Shown here: piece after piece, positions 36,266 through 48,636 of the stretch
Numbering within the stretch: the stretch's first letter is position 1
Layout: each line of letters begins with the position of its first letter
Origin: Brasenia schreberi
Taxonomy: Eukaryota > Streptophyta > Magnoliopsida > Nymphaeales > Cabombaceae
DNA length: 64,000 nucleotides
Assembly: GCA_036023115.1 (NCBI GenBank)
Contig: JAYKKT010000086.1
Coordinates: forward strand, 16,507,501-16,571,500
Reading direction: 5' to 3'
Position numbers and translations under genes: made by a program
The notes under the pieces: generated by a model
Told to the model about the DNA's origin: nothing
What the model saw: only the letters and a program-made list of their open reading frames with translations
The model's database searches: none

Positions 36266-36980
36266 GGTTTCGACTCAGGAAGAAGCAGGGGCACCGTGAA
36301 CCCCAAGCTCATCACACTAGTACATTTTGAAGTTCAAGAAGCAAACCGCCATCTTGAACGAAGTAGCACGTGGTCTTCGACTCAGGAAGACGCCGGTGAA
36401 GGCCAGTACAGGAATATGCCTAGGGTGCAATGACGCTTGGTTATTTGCATTGACAATTGGGTAAAGCTTTCCTATCCAGGCACAATATACCGAGGCCAGA
36501 CGCACGGGCAGACAAATGCCTAGATAAGAACATGAGGTTCAGATCGCCTATTACGGATAAGGCTGCCTCACCCAAGTCTGCCAGGCTGCAATCACCTTGC
36601 ATTTTACATGTGATTTCACATGTGCACCATAACCGACTAACACGAGAGCTGGAACTAGCTCCCACCAATGCTGCCATTTCTCAAAGATCCCATTACCTTT
36701 TTGTACGTCTGAGAGCTTTTAAAGCAACACTTTTTGTGGTGTGTGGGCAGTGGAGAGAGTATAAGCATCCGATATGAAGATGAAACAAAGTCTATTTTGA
36801 ATCTTGGATACCTGGGAGAATCAAAGCTTGAGCGCAAGCTTTTACCAGAGTTCCTACACATTCAAATAATCTCCCAATTAATGGAGAGAAGAGGAGTCTG
36901 GAAGTCGACGCTAACCAGAAGCCTCTTTCTTAGAGATAGTAGATCGCATCCTAACTATTCCGATATCATCGCTACAAGCT
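36266..36980. other. Unassigned sequence between Copia and L1 relics
   Basis: It has higher GC than its flanks. The word tcgactcaggaaga occurs at about 36270 and about 36378. Frames on both strands are open for 60-106 codons but show no known motif; some may be the upstream part of the L1 relic. Confidence 0.35.
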
Positions 36981-37960
36981 AGGGATTCAATCTTTTGGAA
37001 ATATGATAAAAGAGGAGACTTCTCTGTAAAATCTGCCTATGATGGCTAGGATCAAAACGTAACAAGGAAGAGCTGATCAAGGATGGCAAAGTTATCAGCA
37101 GCTGACAATTTTGCCTAGTCCTAAAGCTGGCGGAACAAAATGTGGAAGTCGCCTACTAAACTTAAAGCTCACATTTTTCTGTGGATGATTTGTAGAAATA
37201 ATCTGCCTACTATCGAGAGATTAAAGAATAAGAGGCTGCAAATTAGGAGAAGTTTGTTATCTTTGCGGTCAACTTTCGAAATCATTGAAACATCACTCGG
37301 TTGGTTGCAAGATATCTCAGGAAGTATATACAGATGGCAGGTATATCTCCACAACACCATAGCACCGACGATGATGATCGGCTGAGCCAAATTGTGAAGG
37401 CTAAGCAGTCGCCTAACGAGCCTCAGGGCTGAACCAAATTGGAGCAGATTTGAATTTTTAGGCCTTTCTAGCATTAACAAGCAATATGAACCAGCAGGGA
37501 AAAGGTCAAAGAGCTCAGAGCTACTGGAATTGAACACAAATTCGACATTGATTTGACGGGGAGGAAAGTATTGTTCTGGGTATGATCATTAAAGCTGAAC
37601 GTGGATGCTTTGCAGGATGTAAAATTATCTGAAAGATAATAGGTGCACACGCACCTTTGTGAATCATACGTAACTAGAGAAGAAGTTTAAGTGGGCATTG
37701 CAGCGCTGGCAGGTATCAATGTAATCTAGGAGATACTGCAGATTTTTTTCAGAATTCCCAAAGGAAGGATGATCTGTCCGATAATGGTATCCTAATTCAA
37801 GAAGTCTAGGTCTTGGCAATTCAACACTCTTCCAACCCAGCTCATTAGTAGGGAGGGAAACGTGTGGCGGACGTGCTCAAGAAGCATGCTAGCTTAGTGG
37901 CATCTAGTATTTGGTTACGTCCTTCCCCAAGATTTTTTATAGAATTTGTTATATGAAGCA
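36980..37960 (+). mobile_element. L1-type LINE relic, zinc-binding RT end and RNase H
   Basis: 36983-37060 reads SIFWKYDKRGDFSVKSAYDG, and 37140-37210 reads WKSPTKLKAHIFLWMICRNN followed by LPTIERLK. Together these are the zf-RVT domain that follows the reverse transcriptase in plant L1 elements. 37570-37640 gives GMIIKAERGCFAGCK, an RNase H start, and 37850-37900 gives a RVADVLKKHA-like end. Several frameshifts separate these parts. The 5' portion and most of the RT are missing, as in a typical 5'-truncated copy. Confidence 0.75.
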
Positions 37961-38535
37961 ATATAACTATGGGAGAACTTGTACTTTCAGGGACATCCTG
38001 ACATCGTCAGGTACTGATCTCCTTACCAAAAGCCGAGCTTCTACCATAAGGGGTTCCTGTTTGAGGAGCACCATGTAACCATGTATATATATATATAGAT
38101 TGATAGATAGATAGAGAGAGGATAGTTCTTACACATTCATCCGTACTCTAATATTCTTAAAGATCTCAACAGTTCAATATTGAATGATTAAAATCTTTAA
38201 AACAAAAAGCAAATAATACCATGTATCTACAAAAAGTACCCAAAATACTTTTTTGCTTTTGAAATTTGAATTTCAACAATTGAGATTAATGATTAAAATC
38301 TTTGAGATTATTTATGCATAGATGGATATACAAATGGATTAATCTCTTTCTATGTAGTGATTAAATCTTTCCAACCACACTAATAACACTATCTCCTCAT
38401 GTTTGACCATTGCTTTTCAAAAGCACAAATGTAATAACAATGTTCCTCGTATTTTATCAAAATTTCTTTAAAAGATTTAGTTGGGCTCCTATCATCAAAA
38501 AGCCATGAATGGACATGTAGGCATGATCTAATTTT

Positions 38536-38677
<142 letters not shown>

Positions 38678-39154
38678 TGCTACGCACTTATTAGCACTTT
38701 CATAATAGTATCACATCAAGTTTGCTGTAAAAGAGTTGTTTGATAGTATTCAACAGTTCAAAATTTGTCAAAAGATATCTGAATACATACACTAAGACGT
38801 TAATGTTTGACAATGCAATAGCATACAACAGCCGGATAGCTTTTATCCTTAAACACTATTTGACAGTTATTCAAAAAATTAATTATCATTGAATAATTTT
38901 AGCTGCTGTCAAACTGATAACCAACTCCATTAGGAACCTGCTGCATTCCATCGTTTGGTTGAGATAAACTGAACTATGACCGACCATGCTGAATCTGTTA
39001 TTCCTGGTCAAATCTCGATCATGACATTCAATGACATACTCTTAAGACTGAAATCTTACACCCATGCTGAATGGCTATATTAGACAATTGTGAAACTTAA
39101 CGAATAGATGCTACTTTCTTAGCTAGTTAGGAAGATACCAAAAAAATGTAAACA

Positions 39155-39189
<35 letters not shown>

Positions 39190-39273
39190 CCAAAAAAAAG
39201 CCATGGATTTATCTAAGGTTTCCAAACCGCAAGCAAGAACTGAAATTCATTCAAAGGGCAATCAACGGCTAAG

Positions 39274-39358
39274 CTAATACAGCAATTCTTCGAAAACAGG
39301 ATCTACACTTTCTCCCCATTTCTCATGGAAGAGATTTAGAAGCTTCTCTGCTGGATCC
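39274..39358 (-). pseudogene. GSH1: GSH1 last exon with frame break
   Basis: After a good acceptor (ggttgcag), one base precedes the codons [20 protein letters not shown]...ELLY-stop. The preceding exon also leaves one base, so the junction is one base short of a codon. A 4-base deletion near the start of this exon, relative to the usual TG-x-TPAEK, would explain it. Confidence 0.75.
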
Positions 39359-40133
39359 CTGCAACCAGAACAACCATCATGAGACACAGAATACAGGGAG
39401 CACAGAATCAGAAAAATTCACCATCGTCACACGTGGAGCAGCCAATCTTCCCACGGACAAGGAGACAATCTACATGAAAGAGCTTCCTTTATTTGGATAT
39501 GTTGGTCGTTACTCAAATTTTTATATTTCATCTAATCCACATTGTATATCGAGTCCCAGACCTCGATAAAGGAGAGTTGCATTAGATAGTAAATCGTGAT
39601 ACAATTCCTTCTACGTAATGCGAGCTTCATCACTCGAGAGAACATCAGAACTAGGAATTAGCATGAGTAGGTGAGCCAAATATTATGATCTCCCTGGTCA
39701 CTCGACCTATCGTAAGTTGGTTGGCTCTTGAAATTGGCCCAAATTTGACCAGGGAGGGTAAGTGATCCAAGTTTGTAGTTGAAATATCATTTCTTGAATC
39801 AGTCGAACACCACATTCAATTTAGCTCCAGCCTAATCCACGCACTGCAACTTTGGAGTCAACTGTCACAGTTGTTTCTGAACAGTCAAATCATGAGAGCA
39901 GCTTATTTTCACATTCATAGAGAGCGTGTAGCTTAACATTCATTTTGTTGCTTACTTTATTTAGAATAACAAAGTCCAGGCATGCATGGCACTTTAAGAC
40001 ACTTGAGAACAAAAACTATGCAGTGTTACGTTGTCAAGGATTGCTATGCTATCCACTTCGACTCTTGATACTTATATGATGCCAAAGGAGCAATATATGC
40101 AGATTTCAGAAGTTGACTTGGAAGAAGCATAAC

Positions 40134-40203
40134 CTGTTTGGACAACTTCAGCAACTTCGTTCAAGAATCCAACTTGTTTATATCCTCTTCTTTCCAAGCC
40201 ATC
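40134..40203 (-). pseudogene. GSH1: GSH1 exon lacking a 3' splice site
   Basis: The conserved DGLERRGYKQVGFLNEVAEVV starts exactly where the upstream exon ends in phase 0, but the bases before it are ttgcat instead of ttgcag. The nearest upstream AG (ttgcag, 20 bases before) would add 20 bases and shift the frame into an early stop. The donor after it (acag|gttatg) is acceptable. Confidence 0.75.
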
Positions 40204-41883
40204 ATGCAACGATGAGAGGTTAGCTGCAAGCCACACACAGATAGGAAGGCCCAAAGCAGAAATCAATAACAAAAATCCAAAATGAAGCAGGTATTACCCT
40301 TGCCAACTGAACAACATCTTCTGCTATATGTCTAAGCAAACCATCCTGAAAGGGTGTTTTTAAACCTGTGATCGGCACCTGTAAAATTAAAGCTCTGGAC
40401 GATTAATTTTCCAACCACCCAAATGATCAGGACTACTAATCTTCATGGATGAAGAGAAACAACCAACAAATATGCTTGCAGGACAAAGAAATTGAGAACA
40501 AAGAGGTCCTTCAATGTGTAGAACCACGATATTTGTTTCTCCAAAATGATGCGGCATTTGAGATAGTAGGAAAATGGCTTAACTTAAACTGATGTAAAGT
40601 AAACAAAATATCCAGTGATGAATCTAGCTTACACAATGAACCAGCCTCTTATAGTGAGCCCAGCGGTAATTTTAGAGACCAATTAGGACAGCTGTTAAGT
40701 GTGCTAACAGAAGTACATAACCTTTGATATTCACAGAATAATGAACAGTCAGCGATCTCATGAAAGAACCATGTATCATTACCATATAATACAAATTTAT
40801 CATACATTAGAACCTAAATATTCTATTCATAAGTGCATATCACACCACATTATATAACACAGTACTGTATCACGTGAATGGCATATTTTCTTCACTAATG
40901 GCACTTTTGAACCCTTGTGATGACTGATGAGGACCCATTGTCGAGATTTTTTTCTCAACAAGCCCTTTTCAAACTGATTTTCTTGTTTTTCTTCACAGAG
41001 TTAACCCCAAAAGCGAGGGAATTAGAAAAAGTAAACCACTCTTTTCAAGCACAAACCACCCGTTGGCCTCTAAAATTAATAGCAATCCTATTTGGAATTA
41101 CAATCGGCACTTTATGAAGGGAACAGCATGGTGCTGACATGCCAATTATAGTCATATCTTCAGTGGAGGAATCTGGCGTATAAAGAATCATTTTGTTTTT
41201 TCGGGGTGGAAAAATCCGTAAAGCTATATCAAAGAGTTTCAAAACCAATATGTGTCAAAATGATTGGAGCTTTGACAAAAAGCAAGATGTGCAAAAGGAG
41301 ATGACTGATAATGGTGATCATAAAGAATAAAAATTAAAATATTGTAGAAGAACTAAAGAAGAATCTTGACATGTATTTTTGTTAACATGATGTGATTGGA
41401 TTCTGGATATAGAGATGATGATGAATGTGTGATGTTTCTTATATTAGCATATTCATATGTTTTGTTCTTATATTTCAACATTAACTTCAAAATGTTTCTT
41501 TTACATTTCCAAGTTTAAATTTTTTGATAACGTTTAACTTTACCGAATGGTAAGATCAGGAACCCAAAAAATTGCTGCCAACCATCTATATTGTGTCACG
41601 AAATTATCTTTTCCATGCACAAATAGGAATATTAAAGCAATAGCACTTAGACATTGGACACCAGCATGGCTGTTTGGATTGCCGAAGGGTGCCATTTTCT
41701 TTGGAAAGTACAGTCGCAATAGCAATTGTTTTATGCAATAAGAAAACCAGGAGGAAGAAAGAGTATGGTCACTTGGGAGTTAGTTCTCTCACTAACTAAA
41801 ACTAAAAAATTGGCACAGGCATTTGGACATGGAAGGCACTTTAGTGCCAAATTTTATTAGATGGTATATATATAGTCTGTTAA

Positions 41884-42091
41884 CTCCTCCTATGGAAGGG
41901 ATCACCCTTGCATGGCCGGTCCCAAGCCCGGATAAAGGAGGAGGGTTGCGTTAGGCTTCCGACAGCCAGCATAAAACTTTGTCGGACTTATTTATCATGG
42001 ATTCTACAAAATTATGATAGGGCTTTGTGGAAACAAATAATCCATGTAGCCAACCCCATCTAATATGGGAAAAGGCTTAGTTGTTGTTGTT
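41884..42091 (+). mobile_element. Short RTE derivative: 5' end fused to 3' end
   Basis: About 208 bases. 41884-42017 matches the 5' leader of the full RTE copies from its first base (CTCCTCC, then AAGGGATCACCC, GGTCCCAAGCC, GGAGGAGGG, aaaactttgtcgga, atggatt). 42014-42091 matches the last 80 bases of the RTE (tagggctttgtggaaacaaa, atccatgtagcc, aaaaggcttagttgttgttg). The join falls on a shared ATGA (42014-42017). All coding sequence is gone. Flanks tatatatagtctgttaa and tatatattgagtttcttaa look like a diverged target duplication. Confidence 0.8.
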
Positions 42092-43075
42092 TGCCATTGT
42101 ATATATTGAGTTTCTTAATAACAAAAACTGTGCAATGAGAAAACACAGTTAGACTCTTCGTCTACTTCATAGTGGTGTTCCTGTAAATTACATAAGCACA
42201 GTTAAAACAATTCCCTTCGCCATCCACAACCATCCCAACAAGCACAAAAGGTAACTCTGTTAGTGTTAATTAATCAAGACACTTAGTTCTTTTCCTCAAT
42301 AGTGAAAGTTCATCTTCATTGAGGGCCTCTCTTTGGAGGAGGCCGAGGGTCTGTTTCTCTTGCCTTTGAATTTTTTATCGCATTGCAAGATGCGAAAATA
42401 TACAAGCTTAATGCTCCAGATGAATTACAAAGAGAAACATAAATGTATACTCGCAATACAACTTGTTCCTACAAACATAATGCACCAGATGAATTACAGA
42501 GAGAAACGTAAATGTATACCCCACTTAAAAGAAGTACGCAACTTATCCAGAGGTAAGAATTGATGGCATCACCAAGGCTACCAAATGCATATGGTAGACA
42601 GAAGTAAAAATCTTCACTACATTCAATGACAAGAGTCAAATATGTCCAACCAACAAAATGAATTCAACTGAGGAAAAAAAATTCCCAAAATAGGAAAGAA
42701 AAACTTGCCGTCAAGATGACCCCACAGAGTGCAGGAAAAGGCTTTGTTAAGGTTACCATCAATGGGTCAAACAGCTTAAATTTCCTTTGAAGATCACTGT
42801 ACCTTGTCTCTCAACATCTGCCTTTCTTCCATGGTCCAGTCAGTTGTCAAATCCAAAACCTTTTGTAGCGAAACCTCATCATACAACAAGCCCACCTGTG
42901 GTGATCAGGAAAATAGTCAACAATGAGTTACATGATTGTTTCTCCTTTGCAGTCAAATCCACCATAACAAGGAACAAGATCTAAGAATATTAAACCACAG
43001 GAATCGATATAGGCAATACTCTGAAATTTCATGATATTATCAGCAATATGAAGCATATAATCAATATGTGGAACA

Positions 43076-43433
43076 TGTTGGAGATTCAACTTATCTTGAT
43101 TGACTAGTTAGAAAATTAATTTTATACATGTACATTACGAGTATTTTGTAGAGTTTGTTTATTTACATTTAAGTAGTGTAATACGGGTCCTAATGGATCA
43201 GTTTTGGATCCATTAGGAACCGTATTCTATTAGTCACTTATTAAGGGTATTTAGGTCTTTCAAGTTAGATTAGCAGTATATATAGTTAGTGAGTCATTAG
43301 GGTTAAGTAGAAATCGTGATTAAGGTAAAGGGGGCGGCAACATGTGGCCGACCAACCGGTCCATGATTCTGTACTCAATGTAAGTGCATTTTCTATCAAT
43401 AAAGTGAAGATTTTTCGATGTTTAAATTCAACA
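43076..43433 (+). repeat. 5' LTR of Copia B
   Basis: 358 bases, TGTTGGAG...ATTCAACA. It contains a tatatagtt TATA-like element and a possible polyadenylation motif (aataaag). Confidence 0.93.
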
Positions 43434-43873
43434 TGGTATTAGAGCCTATTCTATGAAAAGTTTAACGGTAAATAGTGGAAATCAGCCCCAAGAAATCGTC
43501 CTTGAGAGTGGTAGAAACAGTCAACATTCAGATATTTTTTTCTTGTGACAGATTATAGGTTCAGTGAATCAGTTTGGGACAGTCATCATTGATTGAAACC
43601 AGAATAGTACATACATGCATCTGCGGCTGGCCGATATCTTCATTGCGTGTAGTTGATTTGATTATTTACTGCTCGCCGATAGTTTGTTTAATGTTTTTCT
43701 TCTCCTGCTGAGAATAGTTTGTCATGATTTGATTAAGATTAAGAAGCACCCATACAACAAGATCCAAAACGTGATTGTTGGAGATCACGACTTGCACATT
43801 TGTGGGTAACCTTCTTTGTTGATATTAATATATGTCAGTGACTTAGAAGACAGTAAGAAGAAAATAAGGGAAA

Positions 43874-44829
43874 TGGATAGAAACAAAATTCCCGAAGGTG
43901 GTGATAATTTTTCGGACAAAGGAAAAGTGTTCCAAATCACTAATCTCAAACTAGATGGAAAGAATTATCTATAATGGGCCAGATCTATGGAACTCGCTGT
44001 CATGGCAAGAGGGCGATGGGATTACCTTACAGGTGAAATTCCCAAACCACCAATTACATATCATTTGTATTCTCGGTGATGTAGGGAAAATGCACTTTTC
44101 AGTGCTTGGCTTATACAGCCTATGATACCCTCGATTGGCAGTACATTTATGTTTTTAGATTCAACAAAAGAGATTTGGCTAGCAGTTCAAGAAGCATACG
44201 CTCAAAGAAAGAATATTGTAAAAAAATATGATATTATTGAAAAGATCAGAAAGTGCAGACAAGGAGGTAGATCAATAAGTGAATATTATGCAGAACTAAG
44301 AGGTTTGTGGGAAGAATTACAACTTTATTCACAGACAAAATGCCAGACTTGCACACAAGAGCGGAATGAGGAATTTGAAGAACATAAAGTGTTTGACCTT
44401 CTATGGGGCATATCTCCAGAATATGAGGCTGCAAATGAGGCTGTAAAGAATAACATCCTCAACAGAGAAAAACTTCCCTCCTTGAGTACAATATACCCAC
44501 TTCTTCTTCGAGAGGAAGACAAGAAACATTTGGAAAAGGAAACCAAAATTAATTCTGAAACTTCAGCATTCGTCGAAAAGAATACTTATGTTCCACCCTT
44601 TGCTCGAGGAAGAGAAAGTTATGGTAGAGGCAGAGGTAGATCTGGGCTGACACATGAAGAAAAAGATAAAATAATCTATTCTCATTGTGGAAAACCTCGA
44701 CACACCAAGGAAACTTGTTGGGACCTGATTGGAAAGCCTACCTACTTTCAGAATAAACCTAAGGTATATTTCAGCAGTGATCAAAATGATAAACAAAGGC
44801 CGAAGACAATGCAACCTCGTTGGCGGATA
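43874..44829 (+). pseudogene. Copia B gag
   Basis: The ATG at 43874 starts a frame with FQITNLKLDGKNYL, but a stop follows at about 43972 and again near 44079. The open part (44122-44829) has the helical gag region and an RGRGRS linker. It ends with a defective zinc knuckle: the first Cys of the usual C-x2-C is missing (IIYSHCGKPRHTKETC). Confidence 0.85.
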
Positions 44830-47203
44830 TGAAAAAAGAGATTGAGTTATTAAAAGCCCGTCTGACTGATTCACAATTGCCATCTACATCCTCCCACAAT
44901 GACTTACAAGCAACCATTGTCTATCCCTTTTCATTTCTGACTCAGGGTAATATGAATTCTCTCTATTCAAGAATATGGATTATTGATTCTGGTGCTACAG
45001 ATCATATGGTCACCAGAAGAGATTTCTTTGATACGTATGAATTAATACAGGCAAACATCAATATCAAACTTGCTGATGGTTTTCTTACTCCAATAGTGGG
45101 AAAAGGAAGTGTTATTACGTCTTTTGAAACTTTGAAAAATGTTTTACATGTTCCCAACATATCAGTAAACTTATTATCTGTATTTGCTATGACCCAGGGA
45201 TCTGAAATGTAGCATAACCTTTGATTCCACTGGACGTGTATTTCAGGAAATAAAAACGAGAAAGATCTGTGATCAGGGTAATATGAGGTGAGGCCTCTAT
45301 TTTTGCGAAGATGATAAAGAAGCTGCACTACAATCAACTATCATTACAGAGAAGCAAAAGAAGGATATACCTCGATGGCACAGCCGACTAGGCCATTTAC
45401 CTTTTTAAAACATAAAGTTGTTATTACCAGAGTTTAGTGATTGTAATAATTTGAATTTGAATTGTGAAACTTGCCAGAAGGCAAAACATCACCGTATTTC
45501 ATTTCCTTTAAATGAAGAACGATCTTCTATTTAATTTGATATTGTACATTCTGATATCTGGGGAACATGTTCTACTACGTCTGTGCATGGATATAAGTAC
45601 TTTGTGTCATTTATTGATGATTATATTAGATTTACGATGATTTATCTCATGAAGACTAAAGATGAACTGAAGAAAATCCTTTCGATATACTATCAGTTTG
45701 TACAGAACCAATTTAAGAGTACTATAAAAGTTCTTTGTAATGACAATGGAAGAGAATTTATGTCCCAATCTCTTCACTTCTACTTTCTACAACATGGAAT
45801 TTTACATCAGACATCATGCTCTCCCTCTCCGCAATAAAATGGTGTTGCAGAAAGAAAGAATCGACATATCTTAGAAGTGACAAGAACTCTCTTAATTGGA
45901 TGCAATGTACCAAAATATTATTGGAGTGAAGCAGTTCTAACATCAGTGTTTCTTATAAACCGTATGCTGAGGAGAGTTCTCACTGGAAATACTCCCTTTC
46001 ATTCTTTATGTCCGTCCCAGAAACAATTCCACTTACTACAAAGAGTTTTTGGCTGTACATGTTTTGTTCATATTTATCAAGGTGCTAGAGATAAATTAGA
46101 TGCGAGGTCAATCAAAATGTATTTTCTTGGGTTATTCATCTACCCAAAAGGGATATAAGTGCTATGATCCTTCGAAGAGAAAATTTTATGTTACAATGGA
46201 TGTCACTTTTCACGAAGACACACCCTTTTATAAAGTACAAGATGAATCCTCATCAGATATACAATCTACTCAGGTTATCCCACTTCCTCCAGCTGAAATT
46301 CCATCATTTCATGAAGATACAGAGGCTAACTCGAGTCCTTTTGCAAAAGAAACCTTTGTACCAAGAACATATGAAGAAGCTAAGCAACATCCAGAATGAA
46401 AATCAGCTATGGAAGAGGAAATTTCAGCTCTTGTGCGTAACCAATCTTGAGAATTAACCTACCATCAGGAAGGAAAATTCTGGGATGCAAGTGGGTATTT
46501 TCTGTAAAGTATAAGGTAGATGAAAATATTGAAAGATATAAAGCTATATTAGTAGCTAAAGGATATAGACAGTCTTGTGGCATAGATTACACAAAAACAT
46601 TTGCCCCTGTAGCCAAGATGAATACCATCAGAATCTTGTTCAGTCTGGCGATTAACAAAGGATGGGAATTATGGCAACTGGATGTGAAGAATGTTTTCCT
46701 TCGAGGTGATCTCACAAAAGACATTTATATGAACTTATCACCTGGATATCTCTATGGGAATGATCAATAGAAGGTATGTAAATTAAAGAAATCAATTTAT
46801 GGGTTGAAGAAATCTCCACGGGCATGGTTTGAGAAATTTAGTGATGGAGTTCGAACCCTGGGTTTTACACAATGCATTAGTGACCATACTCTATTCATCA
46901 AGAAAGGTCAGAAAACAATAATGTTATTGGTATATGTTGATGATATCATTATTATAGGAGATGATATTTCAGGCATTATTGACTTAAAGAAGAGACTCAA
47001 CACACTATTTGACTTGAAAGATCGGGGAAGACTAAATTACTTTCTCGGTATAGAGGTTATTCATAGGAAAAATTCTTTATTCCTATCAATAATAGGTTAT
47101 TCATAGGAAAAATTCTTTATTCCTATGTCAAAGAAAATATATTATGGACTTATTGAAGGAAACAAAAATGGAAGATTGTCTTGTATGCTCAATTCCTATG
47201 GAG
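44820..47203 (+). pseudogene. Copia B protease, integrase and RT, broken
   Basis: The protease box is IIDSGATDHM (44978-45010). GAG-pre-integrase follows with WHSRLGHLPF (45375-45410), then the integrase zinc region CETCQKAKHH and core VHSDIWG, IKVLCNDNGREF and NGVAERKNRHI. RT blocks: GCKWVFSVKYKVDENIERYK, LDVKNVFLRGD, SIYGLKKSPRAWF and VYVDDIIIIGDD. Several stops and shifts occur, including a 40-bp duplication at 47054-47126. The frame runs into SIPMEIP, where Copia C was inserted. Confidence 0.88.
47054..47126 (+). repeat. 40-bp tandem duplication inside Copia B RT
   Basis: A 33-base segment (aggttattcataggaaaaat...) occurs at 47054-47086 and again at 47094-47126, period 40. 40 is not a multiple of three, so the duplication shifts the RT frame just after FLGIEVIHRKN. 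Confidence 0.85.
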
Positions 47204-47692
47204 ATACCTGTTAATGTAATAGGGGCACGGGCCAGTAGGGCCCATGCAGCCTCAGTTTGGAACAAGGACTAGGGCCAGTAGGGCCAACTAACTGGTGGAC
47301 CCTTGCCCAACGGCTAGTGCTGTCTTGGTACTTGGTCTTTTTCATTTCTTCTTTGATGTACAAATGCTCTATAAATACCACCTCATCTCATTAATAAAGC
47401 ATGCAATCTTGGCACTTCTTTTGACTTGTTTCTGTATGCTTCCGCTCTCTTGTTTGGTATACTTGAAGATCAGCATTCATAATTGAATGCCATTTGACTC
47501 TTGGCGATTTGGTGCATTTGATTCGTGAAGTATCAACCTTCGATTATCGACAAATATTTACATGGTATCAGAGCCTTGGATTGAAGAAATCGAGTGCATT
47601 GGGAAGCATGCCACAAGTGCAAAATTTGAAGAATCGCATCAAACTTGAGTTTAGTTAAAAATCTTTGATTTTGCACAAAATAGTAGGTAAAA

Positions 47693-48636
47693 ATGAGTCA
47701 TTTAGATGTATCCTATAACCAAAATGCTACCAAAGTTGGGGTAGGATTATGAAAAAATATTTTTTATCAAAAGATTTTTGGGATTACATCAATGAAACCA
47801 TAAAGGAACTAACTTTGAACATTGATGGTTTGGATGACGATGAAATTATTAAAGCTCATGAAAAATACAAGTTAGATTTGAAATTGTGGAAAAAGATTAA
47901 TGCAAAGATTACATAGATTATTTATAAAAACGTGGATGAAAAACTTAGAAATAGAATTAGTGCTTTTGAAAACGCTTTTGAAACTTGGGAATACTTGAAA
48001 AAACTTCAAATTGATTTAATGGAAAGAATGATTATGCTTAAGCAAGGCAATCTAAGCATTAGAGACTACCATAATGAATTTTCGGAGTTATGGACTCAAC
48101 TAAGAAGTTATGACAAATTTGGAAATCTTCACAAATTAGACGAATTTCAAGAATTTTTAGACAATCAATATTTCTTCTTCTTTATGCGTGGGTTAAGAGA
48201 CGAGTTTGAAAATATTAGATCAAACCTTATACATAGAAAACCTAGACCTATTGGCGATTTTTTTTTTGTCAATCTTGTTATGGAGGAAACAAGATTGAAG
48301 AATATGAATATGGCCAAAGAAGTCGTGCTTGCCGCATCAAAGCCGAGAGCAAACTTGAAGACCTACAAGCCTCCGCATGCAAAGAACAACGAAGGCATGT
48401 CAAAGAAGCCCATGAAACCGTGGCCCAACAAAAACACTATTTGCCACTATTGCAAGGAAAGTGGACACATCAAAACCACTTGTCCTTTACTTCGAAAAAG
48501 AAGTGAAAACGTGGGAGCTCTAGAAGAAGGGGGTGTCTTGCCCAACAACATCAAAGCATACATAGAAGAAATCTTCAAAGAAAAAGAATCTCCAGGAATG
48601 CTCTATCCACTTCTAAAGGTATGTCTTGGTTTTTAG
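47693..48636 (+). pseudogene. Copia C gag
   Basis: The frame starts MSHLDVSYNQNATKVG, breaks near 47750, and is open from 47932 as a UBN2-type gag (MIMLKQGNLSIRDYHNEFSE). It ends with a complete CCHC knuckle (CHYCKESGHIKTTC). Stops before 47932 disable it. Confidence 0.85.

Larger units (their letters stand above)
39360..42802 (-). other. GSH1 3' introns
   Basis: Introns between the last four listed exons. Apart from the short RTE derivative at 41884-42091, no repeat or gene was recognised. Short ORFs here have no family features. Confidence 0.6.

Noticed and set aside
36441..36677. 78-codon minus-strand frame with LADLGEAALSVIGDLN
   Set aside because: I could not link it to any family, and the plus strand is also open there; it is left in the unassigned block.
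42333..42563. 76-codon frame with a repeated MNYKEKHKC / MNYREKRKC unit
   Set aside because: It comes from a short direct repeat (gatgaattacaaagagaaac) in a GSH1 intron; no protein family matches.
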